Both the position numbers and the translations under genes were made by a program. From assembly GCA_020171895.1 (NCBI GenBank), contig JAIVAN010000009.1:62001-126000 (forward strand): 64,000 nt of DNA, read 5' to 3'. This document shows, in pieces, positions 49,734 through 59,282 of the stretch. This stretch comes from Bacillus timonensis (GTDB lineage: Bacteria; Bacillota; Bacilli; Bacillales; Bacillaceae_L). The notes under the pieces were generated by a model. The model worked only from the letters and a program-made list of their open reading frames with translations. It ran no database searches and was not told where the DNA came from. Within the stretch, counting starts at the first letter, position 1. Each line of letters starts with the position of its first letter.

Positions 49734-50438
49734 CTAGTTAATTAAGTTGTCATTTAAATGTCTAGTGTTTGCAATATCGTCTTTTCCATCTACTAAGTGC
49801 GTCATTCCACGTACGAGTGAGTCATCCTCTAACAGGCTCCATAAGTGATACCCAAAGTCTTCTCGTTTCAACAAAACCTCCTCAAGCACTTGTACAGTGC
49901 CATAATCATGCAGTTGATGTGCTTTTTCAATTGTCTTTCTCATCATTCCTTGCATTTTAATTTCATGCTCAAGGTCATTTCTTAAAAAGTCCCTCATCGT
50001 ATAGCGGCCTTCGACTTCATGTTTGATGTATGAAAGCTCATGTTGAGTAACAGGATGTGCTGTCGGAACCACACCTAAGCGCGCTACTCTTTCGCCGACC
50101 ATATCAATGTGTTTTTTCGTGACATCAATATGCTCGTCTAATATATGATGAAGACTACCAAAACTCTCAGCACCTTCTGTTAACCAGTGATGCTTTGTAT
50201 ATTGGTTAAGTGCGACACTAAGAGCACATAAATGTTCATCCAATTGTAATCCCATCTCAAGCCTCGTGTTATAAGGAAGGCTTATTCCGCAGCCTTGCTC
50301 TCTTGCTGTACGTGGCTCTTGTCTTAAAATCATCTTATTCTCATGTGATGTAGTATGACCTGGCATTTTGGGATCAAAGCCCGATTTATCTAGTTTAAAT
50401 TCATCATGTGAAAATCCTTGGTTATCATGTGTTTGCAT
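49734..50438 (-). CDS. Dps/ferritin-like DNA-protection protein, haloarchaeal DpsA-type
   Basis: 234 residues, longer than typical Dps (about 150). The central four-helix domain (about 60-215) has the ferroxidase residues of Dps in order: histidine in KHHWLTEGAESF, histidine in SLHHILDEH, then aspartate and glutamate in HIDMVGERVARLG. The KHHW-EGAE wording resembles DpsA proteins of halophilic archaea more than Bacillus MrgA. A 55-residue N-terminal tail and a 20-residue C-terminal tail are unusual additions. Iron storage and oxidative protection is the likely role (inference). Confidence 0.82.
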   Translation of the reverse strand: MQTHDNQGFSHDEFKLDKSGFDPKMPGHTTSHENKMILRQEPRTAREQGCGISLPYNTRLEMGLQLDEHLCALSVALNQYTKHHWLTEGAESFGSLHHILDEHIDVTKKHIDMVGERVARLGVVPTAHPVTQHELSYIKHEVEGRYTMRDFLRNDLEHEIKMQGMMRKTIEKAHQLHDYGTVQVLEEVLLKREDFGYHLWSLLEDDSLVRGMTHLVDGKDDIANTRHLNDNLIN

Positions 50439-50561
50439 AAATCCATCTCCTTATCACTTAATTAACATCATTATTCTTTGTTTGAGCACACTAAATATGC
50501 ATGTACTTTGAAGAATAATCTATGAGAGAAAGGGTCGTTCAAACCTGTACGTAAGCATAAA

Positions 50562-50597
50562 AAAAGAGTATGTGACATGACAATCACATACTCTTAG
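50562..50597 (-). terminator. Intrinsic terminator of ppaC
   Basis: A perfect 12-bp stem AAGAGTATGTGA (50564-50575) pairs with TCACATACTCTT (50584-50595) and gives a T tract on the minus strand. Confidence 0.92.
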
Positions 50598-50608
50598 ATC
50601 ATATTCAA

Positions 50609-51544
50609 TTAGCCTTTTTTTACAAAAGCATCTGTTAAAACTGGAACGATTTGTTTTTTGCGTGAAACAACACCCTTTAAGGTTGCTGTGTTATTTTCTA
50701 AAGAAACGTTGTAAGCTTCTTCAACCATTTTCGCTTCTTTACCTAGAGCTAAACCGATTGAATCATTTGTTAAAATATCTGTCACTACAAATAAAAATAA
50801 ATCTAACCCTTTGTCTTCTACCACTTTTGAAATCACTTTTTCAATCTCCGCTTGATTTGCAAGGACATCGTTTGTATCTACAGCATTTACTTGTGCAATT
50901 TCAACTTTGAATGATCCCATTTGGAATTCTTTCGCGTCAAGTGAAATTAGCTGGTCAACTGTTTTATCACTTAAGTCAGCTCCTGCTTTTAGCATTGATA
51001 AGCCATAGCTATCTGCGTCGACTCCAGCAATTTCAGCCAATTCTTTTGCTGCTGCAACATCTTCCTCTGTACAAGTTGGAGATTTGAAAAGTAGAGAGTC
51101 GGAAATAATAGCAGAAAGCATTAAACCAGCGACTTCCTTCTTAATTGAAACACCATTTTCTTTGTACATTTTATTTAAGATGGTAGCTGTACAACCAACA
51201 GGCTCTGCTCGGTAATAAAGTGGGTCACTTGTTTCAAAATTTGCAATACGATGATGGTCAATTACTTCAAGAACACGGACCTCATTGATGTCATCAACAC
51301 TTTGCTGGCGTTCGTTATGGTCTACTAAAATTACGCTGTTCACTTCATTTGCAACTGTTTTTACTAAGCGAGGTACAGCTACTCCAAAATGATCAAGTAC
51401 AAATGCTGTTTCTCCATTTAATTCACCTAATCGCACTGGTTCTACTTCAAAACCTAGCTCTTTTTTTAATTCTGCATATGCAATTGCCGAACAGATTGAA
51501 TCTGTATCTGGATTTTTATGTCCGAAAATAAGTACTTTCTCCAT
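50609..51544 (-). CDS. ppaC: Manganese-dependent inorganic pyrophosphatase (family II)
   Basis: Hydrolyses pyrophosphate to phosphate. DHH-family motifs: [18 protein letters not shown] (metal ligands H8, D12, D14), VDHNE (near 75) and the DHH signature in [10 protein letters not shown] (near 97). The DHHA2 domain occupies about 190-311. The 311 residues match the family length. GGAG lies upstream of the ATG. Single gene with its own terminator. Confidence 0.96.
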   Translation of the reverse strand: MEKVLIFGHKNPDTDSICSAIAYAELKKELGFEVEPVRLGELNGETAFVLDHFGVAVPRLVKTVANEVNSVILVDHNERQQSVDDINEVRVLEVIDHHRIANFETSDPLYYRAEPVGCTATILNKMYKENGVSIKKEVAGLMLSAIISDSLLFKSPTCTEEDVAAAKELAEIAGVDADSYGLSMLKAGADLSDKTVDQLISLDAKEFQMGSFKVEIAQVNAVDTNDVLANQAEIEKVISKVVEDKGLDLFLFVVTDILTNDSIGLALGKEAKMVEEAYNVSLENNTATLKGVVSRKKQIVPVLTDAFVKKG

Positions 51545-51667
51545 TTCTTAACTCTCCTTACATTATCAATTTTATGTAGTGAATACCCCTTAGAGGGTAA
51601 GTAAATCTATGACCTATTTTACCACATTTTTTCTTTCTTACGCTCTCTAAAAAAGTGTCGTTCCTAT

Positions 51668-51696
51668 AAAAAAACCAATTCTAAATAGAATTGGCT
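51668..51696 (-). terminator. Intrinsic terminator of ywfO-ywgA
   Basis: CCAATTCTA (51675-51683) and TAGAATTGG (51686-51694) form a 9-bp stem, followed by seven T on the minus strand, just after the ywgA stop codon. Confidence 0.88.
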
Positions 51697-52202
51697 TAAT
51701 GAACTACCTGTTGTCTCAGTTTATCAATAAAAGCATACGCTTCATTAATTTCTTCTTCCGTGTAACGTTGCTTGCTTTTTAAGGTAAAGATTTTTTCAGT
51801 TACTTCCTCTTTCTCTAATCCATCGAAATACAATACGGTTGAAACAAGTTCAAGAAACCGAGCGTTCTGTTCATTTAAATTCTCTAAGCAGTCCTTTAAC
51901 GGCGGCATGTCCAACTCATAATGACTTAAAAACTGCTCGCCAGCTTCCGTAAGCGTGTAGCGATATTGGTAATAACCGCCCTTTTTTTCTTTTACTTCAT
52001 TTAAAAAACCAAGGTTACAAAGTTCCTCTACTCGTAAAGTTAGCTCTTCTGAATAAGGACCGTAAAAGTGGAAATTGTATCTTTCGTAAAAAGGAAAATT
52101 TACTTTTTTAGCAATGTAAATCATCTTCTGTAATTTTTTTCTACCAATGATTTCTCCTGCAGCAGAGAAAGCTTTCATTATTTTCGCGTGTTCAAGTAAC
52201 AA
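51696..52202 (-). CDS. ywgA: YwgA family protein
   Basis: 168-residue protein. The N-terminal half (MLLEHAKIMKAFSAAGEIIGRKKLQKMIYIAKKVNFPF) resembles a winged-helix or Panacea/SocA-like fold, with the block RKKLQKMIYIAKK diagnostic of YwgA; the middle carries FHFYGPYSEEL. It has no signal peptide or helices for membranes. It follows ywfO by 38 bp and shares its terminator, so they are co-transcribed. Function is unknown. Confidence 0.85.
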   Translation of the reverse strand: MLLEHAKIMKAFSAAGEIIGRKKLQKMIYIAKKVNFPFYERYNFHFYGPYSEELTLRVEELCNLGFLNEVKEKKGGYYQYRYTLTEAGEQFLSHYELDMPPLKDCLENLNEQNARFLELVSTVLYFDGLEKEEVTEKIFTLKSKQRYTEEEINEAYAFIDKLRQQVVH

Positions 52203-52240
52203 ACCCCTTCATCTCCTCTATATAAAATCCATCACAAGAG

Positions 52241-53542
52241 TTATATCTCTAGTAGTTCTTTAATTTTCTTTTTAATCGCTTTTTTGGTTGTTTCATCTTC
52301 AAGTAAATCCTGCGGAAAATATAATTTATGGTCAGTTCGCCTTTTTCCTGAAATAGCATCTACAATCTCAGACTGTCTTGATAATTCACGCACATCACCA
52401 TTCGGCATTTGTAAATGAATTGGCAAACGTTCTTCTTCCTCACCAGGTCGATAAAAGTCATAAGGTAAATCAGAAGATGAATCGACAACTAAATAATAAG
52501 CTGGGTCAATACCTGCTTTTTTAAATAAGCTAGTTAATTCCATTAGCTTCATCATTTGTTCATTACTAGGATTAAACTCTACGAATTTAAATAGATTTCG
52601 ATCAATAAAACGTCGACATAAATCACTTAGAATAGGGTCGATTTCATCCTGCCAAACTTGAAAATAATACAGGATAATAGATTCATCTAATTTAATGTAA
52701 TCCTCTAATGTTACGTTGCCTTCAAAAATAGAATAAAAATGACTTGGCTCTGTAGCAAATGCATATTTTTCTTCGTGTAATTGCTTGGCACGATGCAAAA
52801 TCTTTGTTAATATCACTTCTGCACTTCTTGATACCGGATGAAAATATACTTGCCAATACATTTGGTATCTACTCATAATATAGTCCTCAACTGCATGCAT
52901 TCCACTGCTCTTTATCACTACTTGATCTTCTAACGGACGCATCACCCTTAATATGCGCTCCATATCGAAGTGTCCGTAGCTAACACCAGTATAATAAGCA
53001 TCTCGTTGCAAATAATCCATTCTATCTGCATCAATCTGGCTCGAAATCAAGCTTACAACCAATTTATTTTTATATGTTTTGGCTATGACTTCGGCAACTT
53101 TTTTAGGGAATTCTTCCCCTTCTCTTCTAAGTACGCTATTAACCTCTGTATCACCTAAAATAATTGATTGAGTAAACTCCTCATGATCTAGGTGAAAGAC
53201 TTTTTCAAACGAGTGTGAAAACGGCCCATGGCCTAAATCGTGAAGGAGTGCAGCACATAGACAAAGTAAGCGTTCATTATCATCCCAATGAGGTCTTTCT
53301 TTAAAAACATCATCAATAATTCGTCTGATGATTTCATACACACCTAAAGAGTGATTAAAACGACTATGTTCAGCGCCATGAAATGTTACATATGTTGTAC
53401 CAAGTTGTCTGATTCGTCGAAGTCTTTGAAATTCCTTAGTCGCAATTAAATCCCATATTAGTTTGTCCCGAACATGAATATATCGATGAACCGGATCTTT
53501 AAATACCTTTTCCTCAGATAATTTTTTATTGGATTGTTCCAT
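52241..53542 (-). CDS. ywfO: HD-domain phosphohydrolase, YwfO-like
   Basis: 433-residue metal-dependent HD superfamily enzyme related to dNTP triphosphohydrolases. The metal site is formed by RFNHSLGVYEI (first His), the HD pair in LLHDLGHGPFSHSFEKVF (near 98) and a later aspartate in SSQIDADRMDYLQRDA (near 178). Homologues have been described as dGTP-stimulated dNTPases in Firmicutes, so a nucleotide-pool role is plausible. It heads the ywfO-ywgA pair. Confidence 0.88.
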   Translation of the reverse strand: MEQSNKKLSEEKVFKDPVHRYIHVRDKLIWDLIATKEFQRLRRIRQLGTTYVTFHGAEHSRFNHSLGVYEIIRRIIDDVFKERPHWDDNERLLCLCAALLHDLGHGPFSHSFEKVFHLDHEEFTQSIILGDTEVNSVLRREGEEFPKKVAEVIAKTYKNKLVVSLISSQIDADRMDYLQRDAYYTGVSYGHFDMERILRVMRPLEDQVVIKSSGMHAVEDYIMSRYQMYWQVYFHPVSRSAEVILTKILHRAKQLHEEKYAFATEPSHFYSIFEGNVTLEDYIKLDESIILYYFQVWQDEIDPILSDLCRRFIDRNLFKFVEFNPSNEQMMKLMELTSLFKKAGIDPAYYLVVDSSSDLPYDFYRPGEEEERLPIHLQMPNGDVRELSRQSEIVDAISGKRRTDHKLYFPQDLLEDETTKKAIKKKIKELLEI

Positions 53543-53739
53543 ATTTTAACCTCTCATTTTAAAGGTTTTGGTATTCTACTAGTTGGTAATAGTAATCCTT
53601 TAGTGATCACATTACATATCATTATATTATTTCTTTGCTCTCAAAAAAACCCATCTTCATACAAAAATCGTCAGAAATTTTCTACAATATTCGCAATGTA
53701 GTCAATTTCAGGGGTTTTATGCTCTTCTTTTCTTCAATA

Positions 53740-53778
53740 AAAAAATCACCTTACCAACAAACAGAAAGGCGATTTTTA
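53740..53778 (-). terminator. Probable terminator of the DUF1450 gene
   Basis: AAAATCACCTT and AAGGCGATTTT pair with one mismatch around about ten bases. The minus strand ends in a T tract. It adjoins the stop codon of the gene at 53780. Confidence 0.75.
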
Positions 53779-53779
53779 T

Positions 53780-54151
53780 TTATTTCTTTTTAATCTTCTT
53801 TTCAATTTTTTCAATTAACTCATCTTCCGTTGGAGCTGACACAGGACGGTTGTTTACAAACGCAAACGACTTCTTCCTACCTGGTCCACAATATGATTGA
53901 CATCCAATCTCTATATCTGCATCTGCATCCACTTTTTTTAAACGTGGTACAAGCGTTTTTATATTCGTAGCTTGACAATCATCACATACGCGAAATTCAT
54001 TAGCCATGTCATACAGCCCTTTCTTTAAGCCATCCGCATCAAACGTAGACAAGAAAATTCCACAATGAATTCTTGTCATTTGACTTCTTATTGCTAAAGG
54101 GTATTTTACAATTTCTGCAGGCTTATTGCAAGTATTGTTCGTTGTTTCCAT
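53780..54151 (-). CDS. DUF1450 family cysteine-rich protein (YuzB-like)
   Basis: 123-residue protein. Its C-terminal part resembles DUF1450: [37 protein letters not shown] fits the pattern GC-SYCG...FAxVNxxxVxAxT-ELxxxI (shown here only as pattern). A CDDC pair sits near residue 56. The family has a thioredoxin-like fold and may bind metal or Fe-S, which is not proven. The N-terminal 50 residues with two more cysteines are unusual. No good SD precedes either the first ATG or the internal ATG (MTRIH), so the start is uncertain. Confidence 0.65.
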   Translation of the reverse strand: METTNNTCNKPAEIVKYPLAIRSQMTRIHCGIFLSTFDADGLKKGLYDMANEFRVCDDCQATNIKTLVPRLKKVDADADIEIGCQSYCGPGRKKSFAFVNNRPVSAPTEDELIEKIEKKIKKK

Positions 54152-54195
54152 AAAACGACAGTACTGAAAAATCTATTATCCTTTTAAGAATTTTG

Positions 54196-54225
54196 GTATA
54201 AACATTGTCTGTGTTGACCAAGATA
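54196..54225 (+). promoter_or_regulatory. rsfA: Possible sigma-F promoter of rsfA
   Basis: GTATA (54196-54200) is followed after 15 bp by GACCAAGATA (54216-54225), which fits the sigma-F -10 consensus GGNNANANTR with two mismatches. rsfA is a sigma-F gene in B. subtilis. Evidence is suggestive only. Confidence 0.35.
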
Positions 54226-54293
54226 GATAGTAACAAAATACATGGTTTTTTACCATGCTAGGAAAATATCTATATATTTGGGAGTTGAATAGG

Positions 54294-54980
54294 ATGAAAG
54301 TAAGACAAGACGCTTGGACACACGAGGATGATTTATTACTAGCAGAAACTGTGCTTAGGCACGTAAGAGAAGGAAGTACACAACTAAATGCATTTGAAGA
54401 GGTTGGAGACAAGCTCAATCGAACGTCAGCCGCATGCGGGTTTCGCTGGAATGCGGTTGTAAGACATGATTATGAAAAAGCTTTACAACTTGCTAAAAAA
54501 CAAAGAAAACAAAGACAAAGAGCACTTGGCCAAACTCAACCAGTAAAAAAGAATTTATTATATACACCACCTACTCCTTCTCTAGAGGACATCCAATCTA
54601 GTATTTCAATGGAATTATCTTCCGAGAGCTATGAACAACCCGTGAGAAGAACCGTTGTAAAACAGAATGCTCAGATGTCGGTAGATGATGTCATAGCATT
54701 TTTATCTAATTTGCGAGGAAATGACCATAACGTCGATTCATTACATAAAGAGAATGAGAGATTAAAACAAGACAATCAAATCCTTGCTCAGAAAAATGAA
54801 GAACTCGAAAAACAAGTGGCAAAATTAGAGCAGAATGCAGTCTCAATTCAAGAAGACTATGAAACACTAATGAAGATCATGAACCGCGCAAGGAAACTAG
54901 TATTATTTGAAGAAGAAGAACGCCCTGCGACAAAATTCAAAATGGACCGTAATGGAAATCTAGAAAAAGTTGCAGAATAA
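54294..54980 (+). CDS. rsfA: RsfA-type prespore transcription factor
   Basis: 228-residue regulator with an N-terminal Myb/SANT-like DNA-binding domain ([21 protein letters not shown] ... [12 protein letters not shown], about 2-60, quoted in part), a basic linker and a C-terminal coiled coil (about 145-200). It matches RsfA/YlbO, which modulate prespore gene expression in the forespore. I chose the ATG at 54294, with GGGAG nine bases upstream; the frame opens 13 codons earlier without an SD. It converges with lipL. Confidence 0.9.
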   Translation: MKVRQDAWTHEDDLLLAETVLRHVREGSTQLNAFEEVGDKLNRTSAACGFRWNAVVRHDYEKALQLAKKQRKQRQRALGQTQPVKKNLLYTPPTPSLEDIQSSISMELSSESYEQPVRRTVVKQNAQMSVDDVIAFLSNLRGNDHNVDSLHKENERLKQDNQILAQKNEELEKQVAKLEQNAVSIQEDYETLMKIMNRARKLVLFEEEERPATKFKMDRNGNLEKVAE

Positions 54981-55004
54981 TTGATACTTGATCTAATATT
55001 GCAC

Positions 55005-55038
55005 AAAAAGAGCGCTGACTTAAAACGTTAGCGCTTTG
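55005..55038. terminator. Bidirectional terminator between rsfA and lipL
   Basis: GAGCGCTGAC and GTTAGCGCTTT pair with small mismatches around TTAAAAC, flanked by A and T tracts. It separates two convergent genes. Confidence 0.7.
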
Positions 55039-55859
55039 TTATTTCGCTCAATGATTCTCTCATAATTTTGATGAAAGACTATGGCTTCTTCTTCATTTAA
55101 TTGAGAGGAATAAATACTATGACTATATTTTTTTAACGTTTGCAATAATAGCAGCAGAACCGTTTGGACAGAAATATCTTCTTGTAACAGTTCGGATAAT
55201 GATGCCATTGTTTGCGGTAGTATTGAGGGGTACACATATTTTGTTTCCCTTTGTCCCTGTAAGGACCTAGCATAGAATTCTTTGATTAATGAAGCTCGTT
55301 CTGAGCCACTTCCAGTGACACACAGATAGATCTGTACAGCCACTCCACCTCTTAGTCTCCTTTGGGAGATTCCAGCAAATTTTTGATCGTTTATACTCAA
55401 ATCATAGCTACCTGGGCAATATGAGCCAACGATTTCTTTTGCTTCAATATTTTTCTCATAGAGGAAAAACATTTCCTGTATTAATTTCCACATCGCGTCA
55501 TATCCTCGATTTATATCGATTCCCTTTTCAGTTTCAGGGAATAATAGAGAGATATTTAGAACACCTTCGTCTAATACAACTGCTAATCCGCCTGAGTTCC
55601 TTACAATGACTTCATATCCTTGTTCTTTCAAGTATTCGATTCCTGCTTTTAGGTATGGTAGTTTTGTGTCTTGTATTCCTAATACAACTGTATTTTGATG
55701 GACCCAGGTGCGAGCTATCGCACTTGTATGGTGTTTGCCAACTGTCGCACATAATGTATCGTCCATAGCAAAGGACTGGAGGGCATGAAATGTTTGTCCT
55801 AAAAAGGATTGGTCGATGTATCTCCATTGGTTTTGTTGAAGCAATGTGTTTTCTTCCAT
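55020..55859 (-). CDS. lipL: Octanoyl-[GcvH]:protein N-octanoyltransferase
   Basis: Amidotransferase that moves octanoyl groups from GcvH to E2 subunits in the Bacillus lipoate assembly pathway. Hallmarks are [19 protein letters not shown] (near 88) and the catalytic cysteine C148 in [14 protein letters not shown], followed by KFAGISQRR. The 279-residue length and location next to pta match B. subtilis LipL (YwfL). The cysteine distinguishes it from true lipoate ligases. Confidence 0.93.
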   Translation of the reverse strand: MEENTLLQQNQWRYIDQSFLGQTFHALQSFAMDDTLCATVGKHHTSAIARTWVHQNTVVLGIQDTKLPYLKAGIEYLKEQGYEVIVRNSGGLAVVLDEGVLNISLLFPETEKGIDINRGYDAMWKLIQEMFFLYEKNIEAKEIVGSYCPGSYDLSINDQKFAGISQRRLRGGVAVQIYLCVTGSGSERASLIKEFYARSLQGQRETKYVYPSILPQTMASLSELLQEDISVQTVLLLLLQTLKKYSHSIYSSQLNEEEAIVFHQNYERIIERNNKALTF

Positions 55860-55917
55860 AATTAAACTCCTACGCTCTCATGAAATAGTTAAATTATTAT
55901 ATCATAAGTTTCCTTTA

Positions 55918-56390
55918 AAGAGGCTACCGTGAAAATAGTTACTACTCTATATAAGGGGTGCACTTCACTTTGCCTGTGGGGTCTCAAGCCCGGCGCATCT
56001 CCCGCAGGAGTCTCGGTCCTTCCACTTCGGGAAGCACGTCAAATATACAAGGATTCAGCACCCTAAAATGCAAAAAAAAATTACCCATTACATTACCATG
56101 TGCCATTGCGCGATTTCAAATTGTATGAAAGTCTACTATGCAAATACGATCCTGAAATATGGGGTAATCTTCGTTGCAGGAGCCTCGCTTCCCGTGGAGC
56201 GCCACCTAAGCCTCCTCGGCCTGTGGGGTCCGGAGCCTTTCGCTATTCCCACAGGACATTGAATAAGCTTTTTGAATCTTCACCGCACGAAGGAAATGCG
56301 TAAGCATTTTCGAGGAGTCTCGGCCCTTCCACTCCGATTAACACGTATGAATACTTGGATTCAACATCCTATATAGGAAAAACCAACTTT
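55918..56390 (+). repeat. Two diverged tandem copies of the ~253-bp element
   Basis: The first copy (about 55918-56150) lacks part of the left core. The second (about 56151-56390) retains GTTGCAGGAGCCTCGC and ends with the GATTAACAC repeat. It carries about 55 extra bases near 56265-56318, with CGAAGGAAATGCG-TAAGCATTTTCG forming an inner hairpin. Both are more diverged than the other copies. Short frames across them lack start signals. The remaining intergenic bases up to 56465 hold nothing recognisable. Confidence 0.85.
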
Positions 56391-56467
56391 ACATCTTCTT
56401 CAACCATATGTGAATACATAGTAATATTTGAACTTTATCTTCAATTTATATACGTATTTGTGAATAG

Positions 56468-56499
56468 AAAAAAAAGATAGCAAGTTGCTATCTTTTGAT
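56468..56499 (-). terminator. Intrinsic terminator of pta
   Basis: AAAGATAGC and GCTATCTTT pair around AAGTT, with A and T tracts on both sides. It directly follows the pta stop codon. Confidence 0.9.
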
Positions 56500-56505
56500 T
56501 CATTT

Positions 56506-57477
56506 TTATAGAGATTGGGCTGCTGTGATTAGTGCTAGTTTATAGACGTCTTCTGCATTGCAGCCTCGTGAGAGATCGTTTACAGGTTGGTTTAAACCTT
56601 GGAGGATCGGTCCTACTGCTTCAAATTGTCCTAGGCGTTGGGCAATTTTGTAGCCGATGTTTCCTGCTTCTAGACTTGGAAAGACGAATACATTTGCATC
56701 TCCTTTAATGACAGAATCAGGTGCTTTTTTCTCTGCAACTGAAGGAACAAACGCTGCGTCAAATTGAAACTCTCCATCTAAAACTAAATCTGGTCTAGCT
56801 TCTGTTGCAATCTTCACTGCTTCTACTACACGATCGGTCTCGGGCGATTTTGCAGACCCTTTTGTTGAAAAGCTCAGCATTGCGATTCTTGGGTCAATAT
56901 CAAACATTTGAGCTGTATTTGCACTTTCTATCGCAATTTCGGCAAGGTCCTGACTATCAGGAGATATGTTAATTGCACAATCAGCAAAAACGTATTTTTC
57001 TTCTCCTCTTACCATGATGAATACACCAGAGGTTTTCTTAATACCCTCTTTTGTTTTGATGATTTGAAGAGCAGGACGTACTGTATCAGCTGTTGAATGT
57101 GCAGCTCCACTTACTAAGCCTTGAGCGCGCTTTGTATAGACAAGCATTGTTCCAAAATAATTTTCGTCTAGTAATATTTTATGCGCTTCTTCAACTGATA
57201 CCTTTCCTTTACGACGTTCAACAAAAGCTGTGACTAATTCTTCCATTCCTTCATATGTATGCGGATCATAAACTTCTACATTGTCTAACGAGATACCTAA
57301 TCCGTTTGCTTTATCCATAATTTCTTGTTGATTGCCAACGATAATAGGCACCATTACTTTCTCATTGCCTAGTCTTGATACAGCCGTTAAAATTCTCTCA
57401 TCTAAACCTTCAGGAAAAACAATTCTTATATCTTTATCGGCTACTTTTTGCTTGAGACCTTCAAATAAATCTGGCAT
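56506..57477 (-). CDS. pta: Phosphate acetyltransferase
   Basis: Interconverts acetyl-CoA and acetyl phosphate in the overflow acetate pathway. It is the short, single-domain type of 323 residues. Recognisable blocks are RIVFPEGLDERIL (near 18), GMLVYTKRAQGLVSGAAHSTADTVRPALQ (near 130, quoted in part as GLVSGAAHSTADTVRP), and FPSLEAGNIGYKIAQRL (near 270). GGAGG precedes the ATG. I looked for a CcpA cre site upstream, as known in B. subtilis, and saw none with a good match. Confidence 0.96.
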   Translation of the reverse strand: MPDLFEGLKQKVADKDIRIVFPEGLDERILTAVSRLGNEKVMVPIIVGNQQEIMDKANGLGISLDNVEVYDPHTYEGMEELVTAFVERRKGKVSVEEAHKILLDENYFGTMLVYTKRAQGLVSGAAHSTADTVRPALQIIKTKEGIKKTSGVFIMVRGEEKYVFADCAINISPDSQDLAEIAIESANTAQMFDIDPRIAMLSFSTKGSAKSPETDRVVEAVKIATEARPDLVLDGEFQFDAAFVPSVAEKKAPDSVIKGDANVFVFPSLEAGNIGYKIAQRLGQFEAVGPILQGLNQPVNDLSRGCNAEDVYKLALITAAQSL

Positions 57478-57675
57478 AGGTCTGACCTCCTACATCTTTT
57501 AATCTTCTATTCATTAGAATAAAGGATTTTTTTTCATAATGTAAACAAAAACGTCTCGTTTAATGTGACAAATTTGTGAATTTGTCAGTTTTATGTAGTA
57601 TTTTAGAATCTACTTCTATTAGTCTTGACCTTTTTTTCTAATCTTAGCCTTTTTCGTGCGAATAGGTTTAACCTC

Positions 57676-57703
57676 TTGGCTAACGGAGAAGATATGTTAT
57701 AGT
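57676..57703 (+). promoter_or_regulatory. chdC: Probable sigma-A promoter of chdC
   Basis: TTGGCT (57676-57681) and TATAGT (57698-57703) are 16 bp apart, and the start codon follows about 45 bp later with AGGAG between. Confidence 0.5.
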
Positions 57704-57747
57704 AGTGATGTAATACATAATCAATTTAAAATTAGGAGTGATAATAG

Positions 57748-58494
57748 ATGAGTGAAGCAGCAAAAACGTTAGATGGCTGGTATTGTTTACATGATTTTCG
57801 CTTAATGGATTGGACATTATGGAAAAGTATTTCAAGTGACGAACGTGAAGCAGCAATCCATGAATTTCATTCTCTTCTTGATAAGTGGAATGGTACACAA
57901 AACGAGAAGCAAGGAAGCCACGCTCTTTATACAGTAGTTGGTCAAAAGGCAGACTTCATGATGATGATTTTACGACCTACTATGGAAGAATTAAACGAAA
58001 TAGAAAATGAGTTTAATAAATCAAAGCTTGCAGAATTTACAATTCCTGCACATTCGTATGTGTCAGTAGTTGAATTAAGTAACTATTTACCGGCCGGTGA
58101 AGATCCATATCAAAATCCGGAAATCTTAGCAAGACTTTATCCAACTTTACCAAAAGCGAAGCATATTTGTTTCTATCCAATGGACAAACGTCGCCAAGGT
58201 GAGGATAACTGGTATATGCTCCCAATGGAAGACCGTAGAAGTATGATGAGAAGCCACGGAATGATTGGACGCCAATATGCCGGAAAAGTCAAACAAATCA
58301 TTACTGGTTCTGTTGGGTTTGATGATTACGAATGGGGCGTTACTTTATTTTCAGATGATGTCCTTCAATTTAAGAAGCTTGTTTATGAAATGCGTTTTGA
58401 TGAAGTAAGTGCTCGTTATGGTGAGTTCGGAGCATTTTTCGTAGGAAACATTCTCGCAGAAGAACATGTTTCAAAATTCTTACACGTACAATAA
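57748..58494 (+). CDS. chdC: Coproheme decarboxylase (HemQ)
   Basis: Last enzyme of the coproporphyrin-dependent haem pathway of Gram-positive bacteria, oxidatively decarboxylating coproheme to haem b with peroxide. The catalytic tyrosine is likely Y143 in CFYPMDKRR, and the proximal haem ligand H170 is in [13 protein letters not shown]. The 248-residue chlorite-dismutase-like fold is complete, with [15 protein letters not shown] near 190. AGGAG precedes the ATG. Neighbours pta and cwlJ keep B. subtilis order. Confidence 0.95.
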   Translation: MSEAAKTLDGWYCLHDFRLMDWTLWKSISSDEREAAIHEFHSLLDKWNGTQNEKQGSHALYTVVGQKADFMMMILRPTMEELNEIENEFNKSKLAEFTIPAHSYVSVVELSNYLPAGEDPYQNPEILARLYPTLPKAKHICFYPMDKRRQGEDNWYMLPMEDRRSMMRSHGMIGRQYAGKVKQIITGSVGFDDYEWGVTLFSDDVLQFKKLVYEMRFDEVSARYGEFGAFFVGNILAEEHVSKFLHVQ

Positions 58495-58504
58495 TAAATT
58501 CCCA

Positions 58505-58537
58505 AGGAAAGAGTCTCATGTGCTCTTTCTTTTTTTA
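58505..58537 (+). terminator. Intrinsic terminator of chdC
   Basis: GAAAGAG (58507-58513) pairs with CTCTTTC (58523-58529) and is followed by a run of seven T. The remaining intergenic sequence up to 58760 shows no gene. Confidence 0.85.
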
Positions 58538-58760
58538 TCCCCTCTTTTTCCACTAGAAAGATTAGACCAACTTCGATTTCTTGTCATAAAAAATCATCAA
58601 AAAACATAAGTATCTATAGTGAAAAATATCTCTCTCCTATCTTTTTTAAAGAATTAGGAACCCATTTTCCACTCATTTAATAAGTTAAATTAGAGTCTTT
58701 TATACTACGAAAGTAACAAAGTGGTATGAATACTTCTCTTTGATAAGTGAGGTGAAGAAA

Positions 58761-59192
58761 ATGGCCGTATTAGCACACACAGAAGAGGATGTAAAATTAT
58801 TAGCCAGACTCCTTCGTGCAGAGGCTGAAGGTGAAGGAAAGTTAGGAATGTTATTGGTAGGAAATGTTGGTGTGAACCGTGCTCGGGCCGCATGTCTCGA
58901 CTTTAAGGATATCAATTCTATTAGACGAATGGTGTTTCAGAGTCCAGGTGGATTTGAAGCAACTCAAAAGGGTTATTTTTATCAACGAGCTAGACAAACT
59001 GAAATTGATTTAGCTCGAAAAGTTCTTAAAGGTATGCGGTATCATCCAGCTGAATATTCACTTTGGTTTTTTAAGCCATCTGGGAGTTGTCCTGCACAAT
59101 GGTATAACCAATGGAACGCTGGTCGATTTAAATCACATTGTTTCTATACACCAACACAAGAAGCATGTCCTGAAGTGTATAACACTTTTTAA
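58761..59192 (+). CDS. cwlJ: Spore cortex-lytic hydrolase CwlJ
   Basis: Cortex-lytic enzyme of the spore coat that responds to Ca-dipicolinate during germination. The Hydrolase_2 (SleB/CwlJ) domain covers nearly the entire 143 residues: LLRAEAEGEGKLGMLLVGNVGVNR with the likely catalytic glutamate in RAEAEGE, GYFYQRAR, and FKPSGSCPAQWYNQW. The ATG at 58761 has GAGGTG six bases upstream. It pairs with gerQ, 90 bp downstream, whose product is required for CwlJ localisation. Confidence 0.95.
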   Translation: MAVLAHTEEDVKLLARLLRAEAEGEGKLGMLLVGNVGVNRARAACLDFKDINSIRRMVFQSPGGFEATQKGYFYQRARQTEIDLARKVLKGMRYHPAEYSLWFFKPSGSCPAQWYNQWNAGRFKSHCFYTPTQEACPEVYNTF

Positions 59193-59282
59193 CATGAAGT
59201 AATACGTGCATTAGAGAGAGAATACGATAAGTATGGGTTCGTTTCAATCACATATACTTATAACATTTTGAGGAGGGTTCAA

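Noticed and set aside
57478-57747. CcpA cre site upstream of pta or chdC
   Set aside because: No sequence fits TGWAANCGNTNWCA with acceptable mismatches.
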